NCBI RefSeq assembly: GCF_014207425.1
Contig: NZ_JACHFF010000001.1
Coordinates: 1-64,000 of the forward strand
DNA from: Jeotgalicoccus coquinae
Lineage (GTDB): Bacteria > Bacillota > Bacilli > Staphylococcales > Salinicoccaceae
DNA: 64,000 bases
Direction of reading: 5' to 3'
Shown here in pieces: positions 25,897-34,804 of the stretch. Position 1 is the stretch's first letter. Every line of letters starts with the position of its first letter. Below the pieces are notes generated by a model that worked only from the letters and a program-made list of their open reading frames with translations, searched no databases and was not told the DNA's origin. A program made the translations under genes and the position numbers.

Positions 25897-26646
25897 ATGA
25901 CAAAAACAGCTATTATTACAGGTGCCGGGAGCGGTCTCGGCCAGGCGGCAGCATTGAGTCTTGCTGAACAGGGCATTAATATCGCAGTCGTCGATGTTAA
26001 CGCAGAAGGAGGAAATGAAACGGTTAAACAGGCAAAAGAAGCGGGTGCAGATGCGATTTTCATTAAAGCGGATGTATCTAAAGCAGAAGATGTCAAAAAT
26101 TACGTTGATCAGACTGTTGAGAAGTTCGGTACGATTGACTACTTCTTTAATAACGCAGGTATTTCAGGAAGCGGCAAATACTTCCTTGAAACAGATATCA
26201 ATGAAATCGATAAAATAGTCGGTATAAATATGCTGGGTGCCTTATACGGTATCCGTTACGTTGCAGAAGTAATGCTGAAACAGGGCGGCGGCTCTATTGT
26301 GAACACAGCTTCAAGTGCCGGAGTAACAGGTCAGGATTCTGTTGTGACTTATTCGGCAACGAAGCACGGTATCGTAGGCATGACGAAAAGCCTTGTAGCT
26401 GAATACGCAAAAGACGGACTGCGTGTAAACTCTATCGCTCCAGGTCCAACTGAAACACCTATGGTGAAACAGTTCTTTGCTGATAACCCGGAAATGAAAG
26501 AGAACGCAGAAGCGGGCATCCCGCAAAAACGTCTCGGTACACCGGAAGAAGTGGCAGAGCTTGTCAGCTTCCTGTTAACATCGAAAGCAGAATATATTAA
26601 TGGTGAAGTTATCCGTATCGACGGCGGGTTCACAAATACCAAGTAA
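25897..26646 (+). CDS. Short-chain dehydrogenase/reductase
   Basis: 249 residues, canonical SDR: GAGSGLGQA cofactor motif at about residues 9-17, NNAG near 88, catalytic Ser in NTASSAGVTG, and Tyr-Lys in VTYSATKHG near residue 151. The Asp in VVDVNAEGG after strand 2 suggests NAD(H) preference. AGGAGGTAATTTA precedes the ATG. Substrate unknown; monocistronic. Confidence 0.9.
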   Translation: MTKTAIITGAGSGLGQAAALSLAEQGINIAVVDVNAEGGNETVKQAKEAGADAIFIKADVSKAEDVKNYVDQTVEKFGTIDYFFNNAGISGSGKYFLETDINEIDKIVGINMLGALYGIRYVAEVMLKQGGGSIVNTASSAGVTGQDSVVTYSATKHGIVGMTKSLVAEYAKDGLRVNSIAPGPTETPMVKQFFADNPEMKENAEAGIPQKRLGTPEEVAELVSFLLTSKAEYINGEVIRIDGGFTNTK

Positions 26647-26654
26647 TGATTACG

Positions 26655-26687
26655 ACCGGTTTTCCTTTTTTGGAAAGCCGGTTTTTA
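26655..26687 (+). terminator. Terminator of the SDR gene
   Basis: The stem ACCGGTTTTCC/GGAAAGCCGGT with a T-rich loop is followed by TTTTT. Confidence 0.88.
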
Positions 26688-26710
26688 TATTAAAAAAACA
26701 AATAAAATAC

Positions 26711-26857
26711 TTGAAAGTCAAAGAAGGTCAATGTATAATAAAAATATAAGGTCAAAGATAGTCAGATGAAAAGTTATTTGTAAGCATCATATTTGAAAAT
26801 ATCTTTTGAGGCCTTTATACTGTATTCATAGTCAAATATAGTCAAAGTCAAATTGAC
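26711..26857 (+). promoter_or_regulatory. clpE control region: two promoters and three CtsR boxes
   Basis: CtsR heptad pairs occur three times: AGTCAAAGAAGGTCAAT (26716-26732), GGTCAAAGATAGTCAGA (26750-26766) and AGTCAAATATAGTCAAA (26830-26846), the last followed by GTCAAATTGAC. Two sigma-A promoters fit: TTGAAA (26711)-17-TATAAT (26734) with box 1 in its spacer, and TTGAAA (26793)-17-TATACT (26816). CtsR control of clpE is known in Bacillus; here it is inferred from sites. Confidence 0.85.
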
Positions 26858-26892
26858 TGTGAACGCGAATATATCAATAGGAGGAAACACAT

Positions 26893-29025
26893 ATGAAATG
26901 TCAAAATTGCGGATTAAACGAAGCGAATGTAAACCTTGCAATGAATTTTAACAATCAAAAAATGCAGGTTCATTTATGTGACAGCTGTTTCCAGGATATC
27001 CAGGGTCAAATGATGAATTCAAATGACTTCTTTAAAGGATCATCTTTCCAAAATAATAATATGAACAATAAATATTTCAATGGACAAGGAAACAAAGGAA
27101 CGAGTACACAAACTAAAGAACGTGAAAATAAACGCGACGGTCTCTTAGACCAGCTCGGCAATAACATCTCGGACGAGGCAAGAGCGGGTAATATCGATCC
27201 GGTTATCGGACGGGACAAAGAAGTAAAACGCGTCGTTGAAACATTAAACAGACGCAATAAGAACAATCCGGTATTAATCGGTGAGCCGGGTGTCGGTAAA
27301 ACAGCAATTGCTGAAGGGCTGGCACTGAAAATCGTAGAAGGCAATGTGCCAACGAAACTGATGGATAAAGAAATTTATGTTCTGGATGTCGCATCACTCG
27401 TTGCGAACACTTCAATGCGCGGCCAGTTTGAAGAACGTATGAAACAGCTTATTGCAGAACTTAAAGAACGTCAGGATGTCATTCTTTTCATCGATGAGAT
27501 TCACCAGATTGTCGGCGCAGGTTCTGCTGAAAGTTCACAGATGGATGCGGGTAACATTCTTAAACCGGCATTAGCACGCGGTGAACTGCAGATTATCGGT
27601 GCAACAACACTGAAAGAGTATCGTCAAATCGAGAAAGACGCAGCCCTTGAACGCCGTCTGCAGCCGATTATCGTTAAAGAGCCGACGCTCGAGGAATCGG
27701 TTTTAATCCTTAAAGGTATTAAAGACCGCTATGAAAAATTCCACGAAGTCAGTTATTCCGACGAAGTGGTTGAGGCGTTTGTGAATTTATCGCACAGATA
27801 TATTCAGGACCGTTTCCTGCCGGATAAAGCAATCGACTTAATGGATGAAGTCGGTGCACGATTAAATCTTGCGAATGCGGAGAACGATACTGAATCCATT
27901 AAACAGAAGCTCGAAAAAATTGCTGAAGAAAAAGATGCAGCAGCAGAGCAGGAAGATTACGAAACGGCAGCACGCCTGAAATATCAGGAACTGCAGCTTG
28001 AAAAACAGCTGGAGGCTGCAGCAGACGACAAACAGGTCATGGATGTAGATATCGCTGATATTCAGCTGATTGTCGAAGAGAAAACAGGTATTCCTGTAAC
28101 GAAACTCCAGTCTGAAGAACAGGCACAGATGAGAGATCTCGGTACGAACCTGAGCAGTAAAGTGATCGGCCAGCAGGAAGCAGTCGAAAAGATCGCGAAG
28201 GCAGTCAGAAGAAGCCGCGCCGGTCTTAAATCTAAATACCGTCCAATTGGTTCATTCCTGTTCGTCGGTCCGACTGGTGTCGGTAAAACTGAATTAACGA
28301 AAGCACTTGCTGAAGAGTTATTCGGTTCAAGAGATTCAATGATCAGACTCGATATGAGTGAGTACATGGAGAAACATTCAATCTCTAAAATTATCGGGTC
28401 GCCTCCGGGTTATGTTGGCCACGAAGAGGCTGGACAGCTGACAGAGAAAGTACGTCACAACCCTTATTCAATTATTCTTTTAGATGAAATTGAAAAAGCG
28501 CACCCTGACGTGCAGAACATGTTCCTGCAAATTATGGAAGACGGTCAGTTAACGGATTCCCACGGCAGAACAGTCAGCTTTAAAGAAACAGTTGTCATTA
28601 TGACAAGTAACGCCGGTACAGGAGATAATAACGCGAGCGTCGGCTTTAACGCAGACCAGCACGAATCAGTCAGCACACTTGAAAACTTAAGCGATTATTT
28701 CAAACCGGAATTCTTAAACAGATTTGATGCTATTATTAACTTCAACGAGCTGTCAGAAGAAAACTTAATGGAAATCGTCGATCTGATGCTGACTGAATTA
28801 CAGGACGCACTGGAAGAAAACGAAATTAAGATATCAATTACAGATGACGCTAAGAAAAAACTCGTCAGCCTGGGCTACGACAAACGCTTCGGTGCAAGAC
28901 CGCTGCGCAGAGTCATTCAGGATAAGATTGAAGACCAGCTGACAGACTTAATTTTAGAAGAAGAAAACCTTGAAACTGTAAAAGCTCACATCAAAGACGG
29001 AGAAATCGTTGTTGTAAAAGCTTAG
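26893..29025 (+). CDS. clpE: ATP-dependent Clp protease ATP-binding subunit ClpE
   Basis: AAA+ unfoldase of the HSP100 class that partners ClpP in heat-shock proteolysis. The N-terminal zinc finger (Cys3, Cys6, Cys29, Cys32) distinguishes ClpE from ClpC. AAA-1 has Walker A GEPGVGKT; the middle UVR-like segment [18 protein letters not shown] follows; AAA-2 has GPTGVGKT and the Arg-rich C-terminal module [14 protein letters not shown]. Length is 710 residues. AGGAGGAAACACAT precedes the ATG. Regulated by the upstream CtsR boxes. Confidence 0.95.
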   Translation: MKCQNCGLNEANVNLAMNFNNQKMQVHLCDSCFQDIQGQMMNSNDFFKGSSFQNNNMNNKYFNGQGNKGTSTQTKERENKRDGLLDQLGNNISDEARAGNIDPVIGRDKEVKRVVETLNRRNKNNPVLIGEPGVGKTAIAEGLALKIVEGNVPTKLMDKEIYVLDVASLVANTSMRGQFEERMKQLIAELKERQDVILFIDEIHQIVGAGSAESSQMDAGNILKPALARGELQIIGATTLKEYRQIEKDAALERRLQPIIVKEPTLEESVLILKGIKDRYEKFHEVSYSDEVVEAFVNLSHRYIQDRFLPDKAIDLMDEVGARLNLANAENDTESIKQKLEKIAEEKDAAAEQEDYETAARLKYQELQLEKQLEAAADDKQVMDVDIADIQLIVEEKTGIPVTKLQSEEQAQMRDLGTNLSSKVIGQQEAVEKIAKAVRRSRAGLKSKYRPIGSFLFVGPTGVGKTELTKALAEELFGSRDSMIRLDMSEYMEKHSISKIIGSPPGYVGHEEAGQLTEKVRHNPYSIILLDEIEKAHPDVQNMFLQIMEDGQLTDSHGRTVSFKETVVIMTSNAGTGDNNASVGFNADQHESVSTLENLSDYFKPEFLNRFDAIINFNELSEENLMEIVDLMLTELQDALEENEIKISITDDAKKKLVSLGYDKRFGARPLRRVIQDKIEDQLTDLILEEENLETVKAHIKDGEIVVVKA

Positions 29026-29035
29026 ATATAGAGGT

Positions 29036-29071
29036 AAACCTTAAATCCGCAGTGGATTTAAGGTTTTTTTG
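29036..29071 (+). terminator. Terminator of clpE
   Basis: The stem ACCTTAAATCC/GGATTTAAGGT is followed by a T run. Confidence 0.92.
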
Positions 29072-29140
29072 CTTTACACAGATTATTACATACAGAACAA
29101 AGGTATTTTATATATAAATTTATGCGGAAGAGGAATGTCT

Positions 29141-29602
29141 ATGGAATCTGAAAATATTGATTCGCAGCGCAGGAAAAACATATGGTCGGGAATACTTTTC
29201 GGCATTGGTTTAATGGCACTTGTCGACGAAATCATTTTCCATCAGCTGCTGCAGTGGCATCATTTCTATGATCTTTCTACGACGTTTATCGGTATTTTAT
29301 CTGACGGGCTGCTCAATGCATTTGCGCTGTTTGCACTTGTTATCGGATTATTTATGTTTGCAGATTTACAGCGGAAACAATCAGTTCAGAAACGTAAATG
29401 GACAGGCGGGATTTTTACAGGTTTAGGAGGCTTCCAGCTGTTTGACGGAATTATTAATCATAAGCTTCTGCGTATTCATCAGGTACGGTATGATGTTAAC
29501 GTGCTGCCGTATGATTTAGCATGGAATATTTCAGGAGCTCTTCTTTTGATCATCGGCATCGTGCTGCTTTTTAAGTCTAAACAGGAAAGAGCAGGTTCTT
29601 AA
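29141..29602 (+). CDS. DUF2243 membrane protein
   Basis: About 153 residues, four membrane helices. The conserved features FGIGLMALVDEIIFHQLLQWHHF and GGFQLFDGIINHKLLRIHQVR, with paired histidines, identify DUF2243. The ATG at 29141 is the better start because AGAGGA abuts the earlier ATG at 29135. It is followed three bases later by ctaG-like, a pair often seen together; it may have a role in respiratory or copper-related functions, which is inference. Confidence 0.85.
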   Translation: MESENIDSQRRKNIWSGILFGIGLMALVDEIIFHQLLQWHHFYDLSTTFIGILSDGLLNAFALFALVIGLFMFADLQRKQSVQKRKWTGGIFTGLGGFQLFDGIINHKLLRIHQVRYDVNVLPYDLAWNISGALLLIIGIVLLFKSKQERAGS

Positions 29603-29604
29603 GC

Positions 29605-30384
29605 ATGCATCATACGAATATCACACATTTTTTAATACTGGAAGTTATTGCAGGTTTAATCGCAATTGCTGCATTAATACTTTATCCGGCGGCAATGTAT
29701 TATTCGAAAAAGAAAAATCGCAGCTGGCATTGGGGACGATATTTTCTGTTTGCAGCCGGTGTAATCATTGCAGCTTCTGCGCTGACAGGACCAATGGCGC
29801 GTCTGTCACATACAGACTTTACTGTCCATATGCTCGGTCATCTGCTGCTTGGAATGTTCGGACCGCTCTTTATACTTCACGGTAAACCGATGACTCTTAT
29901 AATGCGGACGCTGAATGTTTCCTATGCGAGAAAATTGAGTAAAATACTGAATATAAAATATGTAAAATTTATCAGCAATCCTCTGATCGCTTCTATACTT
30001 AATATCGGCGGACTATTCCTCATTTATAAAGCCGGGTTGTTTGAATTTATGCATACATCCGTCCTGTGGTTTGCTCTGGTACATCTGCATGTTTTCCTTG
30101 CGGGATACCTTTTTACAATGTCGATTATATATATCGATATCGTTACGCACCGTTACAGCTTTTTATATCGCGCCTCAGTGCTTGTCGCTGCCCTTGGATT
30201 TCATAAAATATTATCGAAACTGATATACGCTTCACCACCGGAAGGTATTGCCCGTCCTGATGGCGAAACGGGTGCGATGCTGATGTATTACGGTGGAGAT
30301 ATTGCGGACATCGCACTGATTATTATACTCTGCCTCGAATGGTATAAAGCTGCCGGAAGAGGTTACATCCAAAAACTGACTTAA
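29605..30384 (+). CDS. ctaG: CtaG-family cytochrome c oxidase assembly protein
   Basis: 259 residues with about seven membrane helices and conserved histidines in HMLGHLLLGMFGPL, plus the pattern of caa3-type oxidase assembly factor CtaG (WFALVHLHVFLAGYLF and KLIYASPPEG). It forms an operon with the DUF2243 gene. The bacterial role is in copper delivery to the oxidase; which oxidase is not in this window. Confidence 0.85.
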   Translation: MHHTNITHFLILEVIAGLIAIAALILYPAAMYYSKKKNRSWHWGRYFLFAAGVIIAASALTGPMARLSHTDFTVHMLGHLLLGMFGPLFILHGKPMTLIMRTLNVSYARKLSKILNIKYVKFISNPLIASILNIGGLFLIYKAGLFEFMHTSVLWFALVHLHVFLAGYLFTMSIIYIDIVTHRYSFLYRASVLVAALGFHKILSKLIYASPPEGIARPDGETGAMLMYYGGDIADIALIIILCLEWYKAAGRGYIQKLT

Positions 30385-30390
30385 TAGATA

Positions 30391-30427
30391 AAGAGCTCTG
30401 ATCCGAATTGGGATCAGAGCTTTATTT
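30391..30427. terminator. Bidirectional terminator between ctaG and ybaK
   Basis: The stem GCTCTGATCC/GGATCAGAGC has A- and T-rich flanks and lies between convergent genes. Confidence 0.88.
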
Positions 30428-30911
30428 ATTCTGTTATATCAGCAAAATCACCGCTGGTAACTTCGATTAAATCACCAGTCGGCAGCTCCATCTGCATGCC
30501 GCGTTTGCCTGCGGATACAATAATAGTTTCCATCGCTTCAGCTTCAGCTGCAATATAAGTGGGAAAGAGTTTCTTCATGCCGACAGGTGAACAGCCGCCG
30601 CGGATATAGCCGGTTGTCTTTTCAAGATCTTTCATATGAAGCATATCGACTTTTTTGTTGCCGCTCGCTTTGGCAAACTTCTTTAAGTCGAGTTCATTGG
30701 ACGCGGGAATACAGGCAACGATAACACCTGTGATATTACCGACAGCAACCAGTGTTTTATAAACTTTTTGAAACGGCATAGCAACTTTATCAGCCGCTGT
30801 TTTCGCATCTGTATGCTCTTCGTTCCATGCGTACTCATGGACGTCGTAGTTTATCCTGTAGTTCTCCAGCACGCGCATTGCATTGGTCTTCTGGATTTTC
30901 TTTTTCTTCAT
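30426..30911 (-). CDS. ybaK: Cys-tRNA(Pro)/Cys-tRNA(Cys) deacylase YbaK/EbsC
   Basis: 161 residues of the YbaK/EbsC fold: NAMRVLENYRINYDVHEY, then KVYKTLVAVGN, the CIPASNELDLKKFAKASG segment, and TGYIRGGCSPVGMKKLFP holding the conserved Gly-Gly-x-Ser-Pro. It clears misacylated Cys-tRNA(Pro). GGAGTGCAGATACT precedes the ATG. Monocistronic. Confidence 0.92.
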   Translation of the reverse strand: MKKKKIQKTNAMRVLENYRINYDVHEYAWNEEHTDAKTAADKVAMPFQKVYKTLVAVGNITGVIVACIPASNELDLKKFAKASGNKKVDMLHMKDLEKTTGYIRGGCSPVGMKKLFPTYIAAEAEAMETIIVSAGKRGMQMELPTGDLIEVTSGDFADITE

Positions 30912-31012
30912 AGTATCTGCACTCCTGCTCAGTAAATAGACTTAGTTTCAAAAAGTAAGTGTCGGGTATATAATATAGTAGTTAAAATCATATCATAATT
31001 GGAGGATTTTAA

Positions 31013-31651
31013 ATGAAAATTGGAATCGTAGGTGCAACGGGTAAAGCCGGCAGTTTAATATTAGATGAAGCAGTAAGCAGAGGACATGAAGTCACAGCGA
31101 TTGTCAGAAACGCTGCGAAATTAACTAGCGATAATGTCAGTGTCATAGAAAAGGATGTACATGATACAAATGAAGAAGACTTCCGCGGACTGGAAGTTGT
31201 GATCAACGCATTCGGTGCACCGCTCGGTGAGAAAGATGCACACGTTGAAGCGGGACGCGCGTTGATTAACGCACTGGCAGGAACCGGCATACGTCTGATT
31301 GTAGTCGGCGGGGCAGGCAGCTTATATATTGATGACAGCAAAACGATGACAGTTATCGATACGCCAAACTTCCCGGATATATTTAAACCGACAGCGGGCG
31401 GACAAAGTGAAAACCTGGAAGAACTTGAGCAGACGACCAATGTGAAATGGACATTTATCAGTCCGTCAGCAGACTTTGATGCGGAAGGAAAACGCACAGG
31501 CACATATGAAAAAGGTGAAGACGTGCTGCTGGTGAATAACGCAGGCGAAAGTTATATCAGCTATGCCGACTTCGCGATTGCGGTAATCGATGAAGCTGAA
31601 AATGCAGACCATGTTAATGCACGATTTACAGTCGTTGGGGAGAAAGAGTAA
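31013..31651 (+). CDS. NAD(P)H-binding atypical SDR (YwnB-like)
   Basis: 212 residues, Rossmann glycine motif GATGKAGS at about residues 7-14 in MKIGIVGATG. The segments VTAIVRNAAKL, VVINAFGAP, LIVVGGAGSLY and WTFISPSADF match SDR_a5/NmrA proteins such as YwnB. Related in type to the minus-strand protein at 10292. GGAGGATTTTAA precedes the ATG. Substrate unknown. Confidence 0.86.
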   Translation: MKIGIVGATGKAGSLILDEAVSRGHEVTAIVRNAAKLTSDNVSVIEKDVHDTNEEDFRGLEVVINAFGAPLGEKDAHVEAGRALINALAGTGIRLIVVGGAGSLYIDDSKTMTVIDTPNFPDIFKPTAGGQSENLEELEQTTNVKWTFISPSADFDAEGKRTGTYEKGEDVLLVNNAGESYISYADFAIAVIDEAENADHVNARFTVVGEKE

Positions 31652-31666
31652 ACTTGTTATATAAGA

Positions 31667-31702
31667 TGCCATTATTTTGTATAAATAACGGCATTATTTT
31701 TC
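31667..31702 (+). terminator. Probable terminator after the SDR-like gene
   Basis: The imperfect stem ATGCCATTATT/AAATAACGGCAT is followed by ATTTTT. Confidence 0.65.
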
Positions 31703-31760
31703 GCTCCGGAGGATTTTATCTAGTATAATTCATGATAAAGAGATTGATGAGGAGCTTAAT

Positions 31761-32171
31761 ATGTTTTTAAAATCAGAAGAAGACGACAGACGTCCGGACC
31801 GTAAGAAATACCATTTCGATCCAACGAAGGTGCTGATTGGAACGGCAGTCGGATTTATTATCCCGGAAATAGCGCGGTTTTTATCCGAAAATGTAATTGG
31901 AAACAATACGCTGGAAAACATCGCCGGAGTATCGAGCATCGGCCTTGCGATTATCTTCGGGATTATTATGCTGTTCGTAACATTCAAAGTTGAGATGATT
32001 TATAACGATGAAACATCGGATAGTGACGATGGTCAAAAAATTCGCGGCGAGCAGAATGAGATTACAGATATGCTGAGCGAATACCATGCAGCGAAAGAAG
32101 CCGGTGACACCGGGAAAATGAAAGAAATTGCTGTATGGCTGAAAGAACACGGTGTTATTATAAAGAAATAG
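31761..32171 (+). CDS. Membrane protein of unknown function with a soluble helical tail
   Basis: 136 residues: charged N terminus, two membrane helices at about 26-42 and 55-77, and a polar C-terminal helix (NEITDMLSEYHAAKEAGDTGKMKEIAVWLKEHG). I do not recognise a family. GAGGAGCTTAAT precedes the ATG. Monocistronic with a terminator. Confidence 0.65.
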   Translation: MFLKSEEDDRRPDRKKYHFDPTKVLIGTAVGFIIPEIARFLSENVIGNNTLENIAGVSSIGLAIIFGIIMLFVTFKVEMIYNDETSDSDDGQKIRGEQNEITDMLSEYHAAKEAGDTGKMKEIAVWLKEHGVIIKK

Positions 32172-32186
32172 AATAGATGAAGCGGG

Positions 32187-32221
32187 AAGTAAAATCCGGT
32201 AAGCCGGGTTTTACTTTTTGT
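32187..32221 (+). terminator. Terminator after the 136-residue gene
   Basis: The stem AAGTAAAATCCGG/CCGGGTTTTACTT is followed by TTTGTTTTT. Confidence 0.88.
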
Positions 32222-32290
32222 TTTTGCGATGATATGTGCAGCGGTCGTGTGACGAGTATTCATCGGACCGGAACAATAACTATCATGACC

Positions 32291-32620
32291 TGTTAGAAGT
32301 TCTATGAACGGTTCTCATAGAGCTCCGAGCAGTTTAGAAGTTCTATGAGCAACTCTCATAGAGATCCGAGCAGTTTAGAAGTTCAATGAACAGCTCTCAT
32401 AGAGCTCCGAGCAGTTTAGAAGTTCAATGAACAGCTCTCATAGAGCTCCGAGCAGTTTAGAAGCTCTATGAGCAACTCTCATAGAGCTCCGAGGTATTTA
32501 GAAGTTCTATGAACGGTTCTCATAGAGCTCCGAGCGTTTTAGAAGCTCTATGAACAGCTCTCATAGAAATCCCAACAGTTTAGAAGTTCTATGAACAGCT
32601 CTCATAGAGCTCCCCACCCC
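32291..32620. repeat. Tandem hairpin repeat array C: eight 41-bp units
   Basis: Units recur every 41 bases, taking the TAGAAG hexamer as landmark at 32294, 32335, 32376, 32417, 32458, 32499, 32540 and 32581. Each holds an inverted repeat, for example TCTATGA/TCATAGA, extended in the fifth unit to a perfect 11-bp stem AGCTCTATGAG/CTCATAGAGCT. There are no unique spacers. The unit length equals that of array A but the sequence is different. The array fills the gap before the DeoR promoter. Confidence 0.94.
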
Positions 32621-32643
32621 CAGCTCCACATACATAATCTCTA

Positions 32644-32727
32644 AATGTTAAAAAGTAACAAATTAACATTAATAATGTTAAAAAATCACACATTTACCTT
32701 TACAATGTGAAAAACAAACAATATAAT
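32644..32727 (+). promoter_or_regulatory. Promoter and operator cluster of the DeoR/acid-sugar operon
   Basis: Three direct repeats AATGTTAAAAA/AATGTGAAAAA begin at 32644, 32674 and 32704, exactly 30 bases apart. A perfect 19-bp palindrome TTAACATTA-A-TAATGTTAA lies at 32663-32681, and CACATT...AATGTG at 32689-32709. The promoter TTTACA (32699)-17-TATAAT (32722) overlaps the last repeat. These look like sites for the DeoR protein encoded immediately downstream. Confidence 0.78.
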
Positions 32728-32746
32728 GAATCTCAAGGTGATAAAT

Positions 32747-33496
32747 ATGAAGAGTAAAAGACAGAAATATATTATAAACCGGGTAGCGGGGGACAGCAGT
32801 GTAACGATTGAGCAACTTGCTGACGAACTCAATGTTTCTGAAATGACAGTGCGCCGGGATTTGAAGGAACTTGAAGATGATGAACAGATTATCAGAACAT
32901 CGAATTCTATTTTATTAAAGGATTCCTTCCTAAACGAAGTGCCGTTCGTTAAGAAACAGCTGGTTAATATAGAAGAGAAGCGATTGATTGCTAAAAAAGC
33001 GATGAAGTTTATCAAGCCGGATGAAACGATTCTGCTTGATGCCGGGACAACTACTCTTGAAATTTGCAAACTTTTAAAAAATGAGGATTTTACAGTCCGC
33101 GTTGTAACGAATGATATTAAGGCGGCGGCAGAGTTAATCGACAGTCGTCATGAAGTAATTATTCTAGGCGGTACGGTTCAGCAGAATGTGGGCTCAATCT
33201 ACGGGCCGCAGACAATTGATGTACTCAATGATATTAAAGTTAACGTATCTTTCGTCGGGACACAGGCAATGAAAATAGATGAAGGTATTTTCGCTCCTAC
33301 GATTGAGAAAGCAAAAGTAAAGCGTTTAATGATGAAGTGCGGTCAGACTGCATATCTGATTGTGGATTCAAGCAAATTGAACCACACTGCATTTTCTAAA
33401 ATTTGTGATTTGAAGGATTTTACAGGAATTATTACAGATAACAACGTTGGAGAAGAAGAGCTCAAACAGCTTGCTGAACACACGACTGTAATATAA
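32747..33496 (+). CDS. DeoR-family transcriptional regulator
   Basis: N-terminal DeoR helix-turn-helix (VTIEQLADELNVSEMTVRRDLKELEDDEQIIRT), then a sugar-isomerase-like effector domain with LLDAGTTTLEICKLL and IILGGTVQQNVGSIYGP, which binds phosphorylated sugars. The ATG at 32747 follows AAGGTGATAAAT; the frame upstream to 32726 is unsupported. It is the first gene of a cluster with an acid-sugar kinase and PdxA2, so a phosphorylated acid sugar or DHAP may be the effector (inference). Confidence 0.9.
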   Translation: MKSKRQKYIINRVAGDSSVTIEQLADELNVSEMTVRRDLKELEDDEQIIRTSNSILLKDSFLNEVPFVKKQLVNIEEKRLIAKKAMKFIKPDETILLDAGTTTLEICKLLKNEDFTVRVVTNDIKAAAELIDSRHEVIILGGTVQQNVGSIYGPQTIDVLNDIKVNVSFVGTQAMKIDEGIFAPTIEKAKVKRLMMKCGQTAYLIVDSSKLNHTAFSKICDLKDFTGIITDNNVGEEELKQLAEHTTVI

Positions 33497-33508
33497 GGAG
33501 GGTGAATC

Positions 33509-34792
33509 GTGAAAATAGGAATTATTGCGGACGATTTGACGGGGGCGAATGCTACCGGTGTCCGTCTCAGTAAAAATGGTTTTCATCCGGCAACATATTT
33601 CCATTACAACGATTTAATTCAGGACGATAAAACCGATGCAATTATAGTTGATACAGACAGCCGCTACGCTTCGAAGAAAGTACTCGATTACAGAGTGGGC
33701 GGTTCGCTAAACAGGCTGAAAAGCTGGGGTGCGGATATTTTGTGCAAACGCGTTGACTCAACACTGCGCGGCAATGTCGGTGTTGAAATAGATATGATAC
33801 TTGATACTGTCGGTGAAGATTCAATTGGCGTCGTTGTCCCATCATTCCCGGACTCGGGGAGAGTGACAGTAGGCGGTTATCTTTTAGTCGACAATCTTCC
33901 ATTACATAAAACCGATGCAGCAAATGATCCGATCACACCAATTACAACGTCTTATGTACCGGAAATTATCTCATCACAGACTGAACATAAAGTCGGTGTG
34001 CTGACAATTAACGATATGACAGATGACAAGGATATATTTATCCGAAGTTTTACAAAGCTGATAGACGAAGGTAATAAGATTATCGTGCTGGATGCAGTAA
34101 CTAACAATGATATCGAGTTTATCGCTGAAACACTCTGCGATTATACTGATAAAAAAATTGTACCAATTGATCCGGGGCCATTTACTTCGCTGTATTCAAA
34201 ATATCGTGCAGACCAGGTCGGTGATGATAGAAAAATTATCGTTACCGTTGGCAGTGCGACGAAAGTGTCGGAAAGACAATTGGTATATCTAATCGACAGA
34301 TTAAAACTAACACCTGTTATACCTGACATAAATAAGCTTGCGACTTTCGATGAAAACTGGCACGACGAAGTTGACAGAAGCGTGGAGCTCGCCAAGGCGC
34401 GTATGGAAGAAAATGAAGTTGTAGTTATTACTACAAACGAAGAAAACCTCGTAATTATCGATATTAAAAAAATAGCAGCTTCGCATGGCGTTACACCGGA
34501 CCGTGTAGCTAAAAGAATTACAGACGGGCTGGCTACAATTACTAAACGCCTTCTTGATGAATCAGTGCACGAGATTAAAGGATGTTATGTCAGCGGCGGG
34601 GATGTCACAGCATCACTTGCGAGTATTACACTTGCCAGCGGTATTAAGCTGATTGATGAGGTTGGACCGCTGATCGCATACGGGCATCTGCTGGGCGGTA
34701 AATATGAGGGACTGCCTCTCGTAACTAAAGGCGGCATGATTGGCAACAGATATACATTGTATGAAGCTGTACAATATTTAAAATCAAAATAG
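33509..34792 (+). CDS. Four-carbon acid sugar kinase (DUF1537 family, DtnK/DenK/OtnK-like)
   Basis: ATP-dependent kinase for threonate/erythronate-type acid sugars. The N-terminal substrate domain begins IGIIADDLTGANATGV, followed by VDTDSRYASK and KRVDSTLRGNVGVEID. The C-terminal nucleotide-binding domain has GCYVSGGDVTASLA and GPLIAYGHLLGG. The start is GTG after AAGGAGGGTGAATC. Length is 427 residues. The pairing with PdxA2 and no dehydrogenase or aldolase points to D-threonate or D-erythronate as substrate (DUF1537 pathways described by genomic enzymology). Confidence 0.9.
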   Translation: MKIGIIADDLTGANATGVRLSKNGFHPATYFHYNDLIQDDKTDAIIVDTDSRYASKKVLDYRVGGSLNRLKSWGADILCKRVDSTLRGNVGVEIDMILDTVGEDSIGVVVPSFPDSGRVTVGGYLLVDNLPLHKTDAANDPITPITTSYVPEIISSQTEHKVGVLTINDMTDDKDIFIRSFTKLIDEGNKIIVLDAVTNNDIEFIAETLCDYTDKKIVPIDPGPFTSLYSKYRADQVGDDRKIIVTVGSATKVSERQLVYLIDRLKLTPVIPDINKLATFDENWHDEVDRSVELAKARMEENEVVVITTNEENLVIIDIKKIAASHGVTPDRVAKRITDGLATITKRLLDESVHEIKGCYVSGGDVTASLASITLASGIKLIDEVGPLIAYGHLLGGKYEGLPLVTKGGMIGNRYTLYEAVQYLKSK

Positions 34793-34804
34793 GAGGAAAT
34801 ATAA

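Noticed and set aside
32291-32620. CRISPR-like regular repeats
   Set aside because: Units are contiguous with no unique spacers, no cas genes are nearby, and the repeated unit itself is the full 41 bases. The same applies to the arrays at 8043 and 22191.
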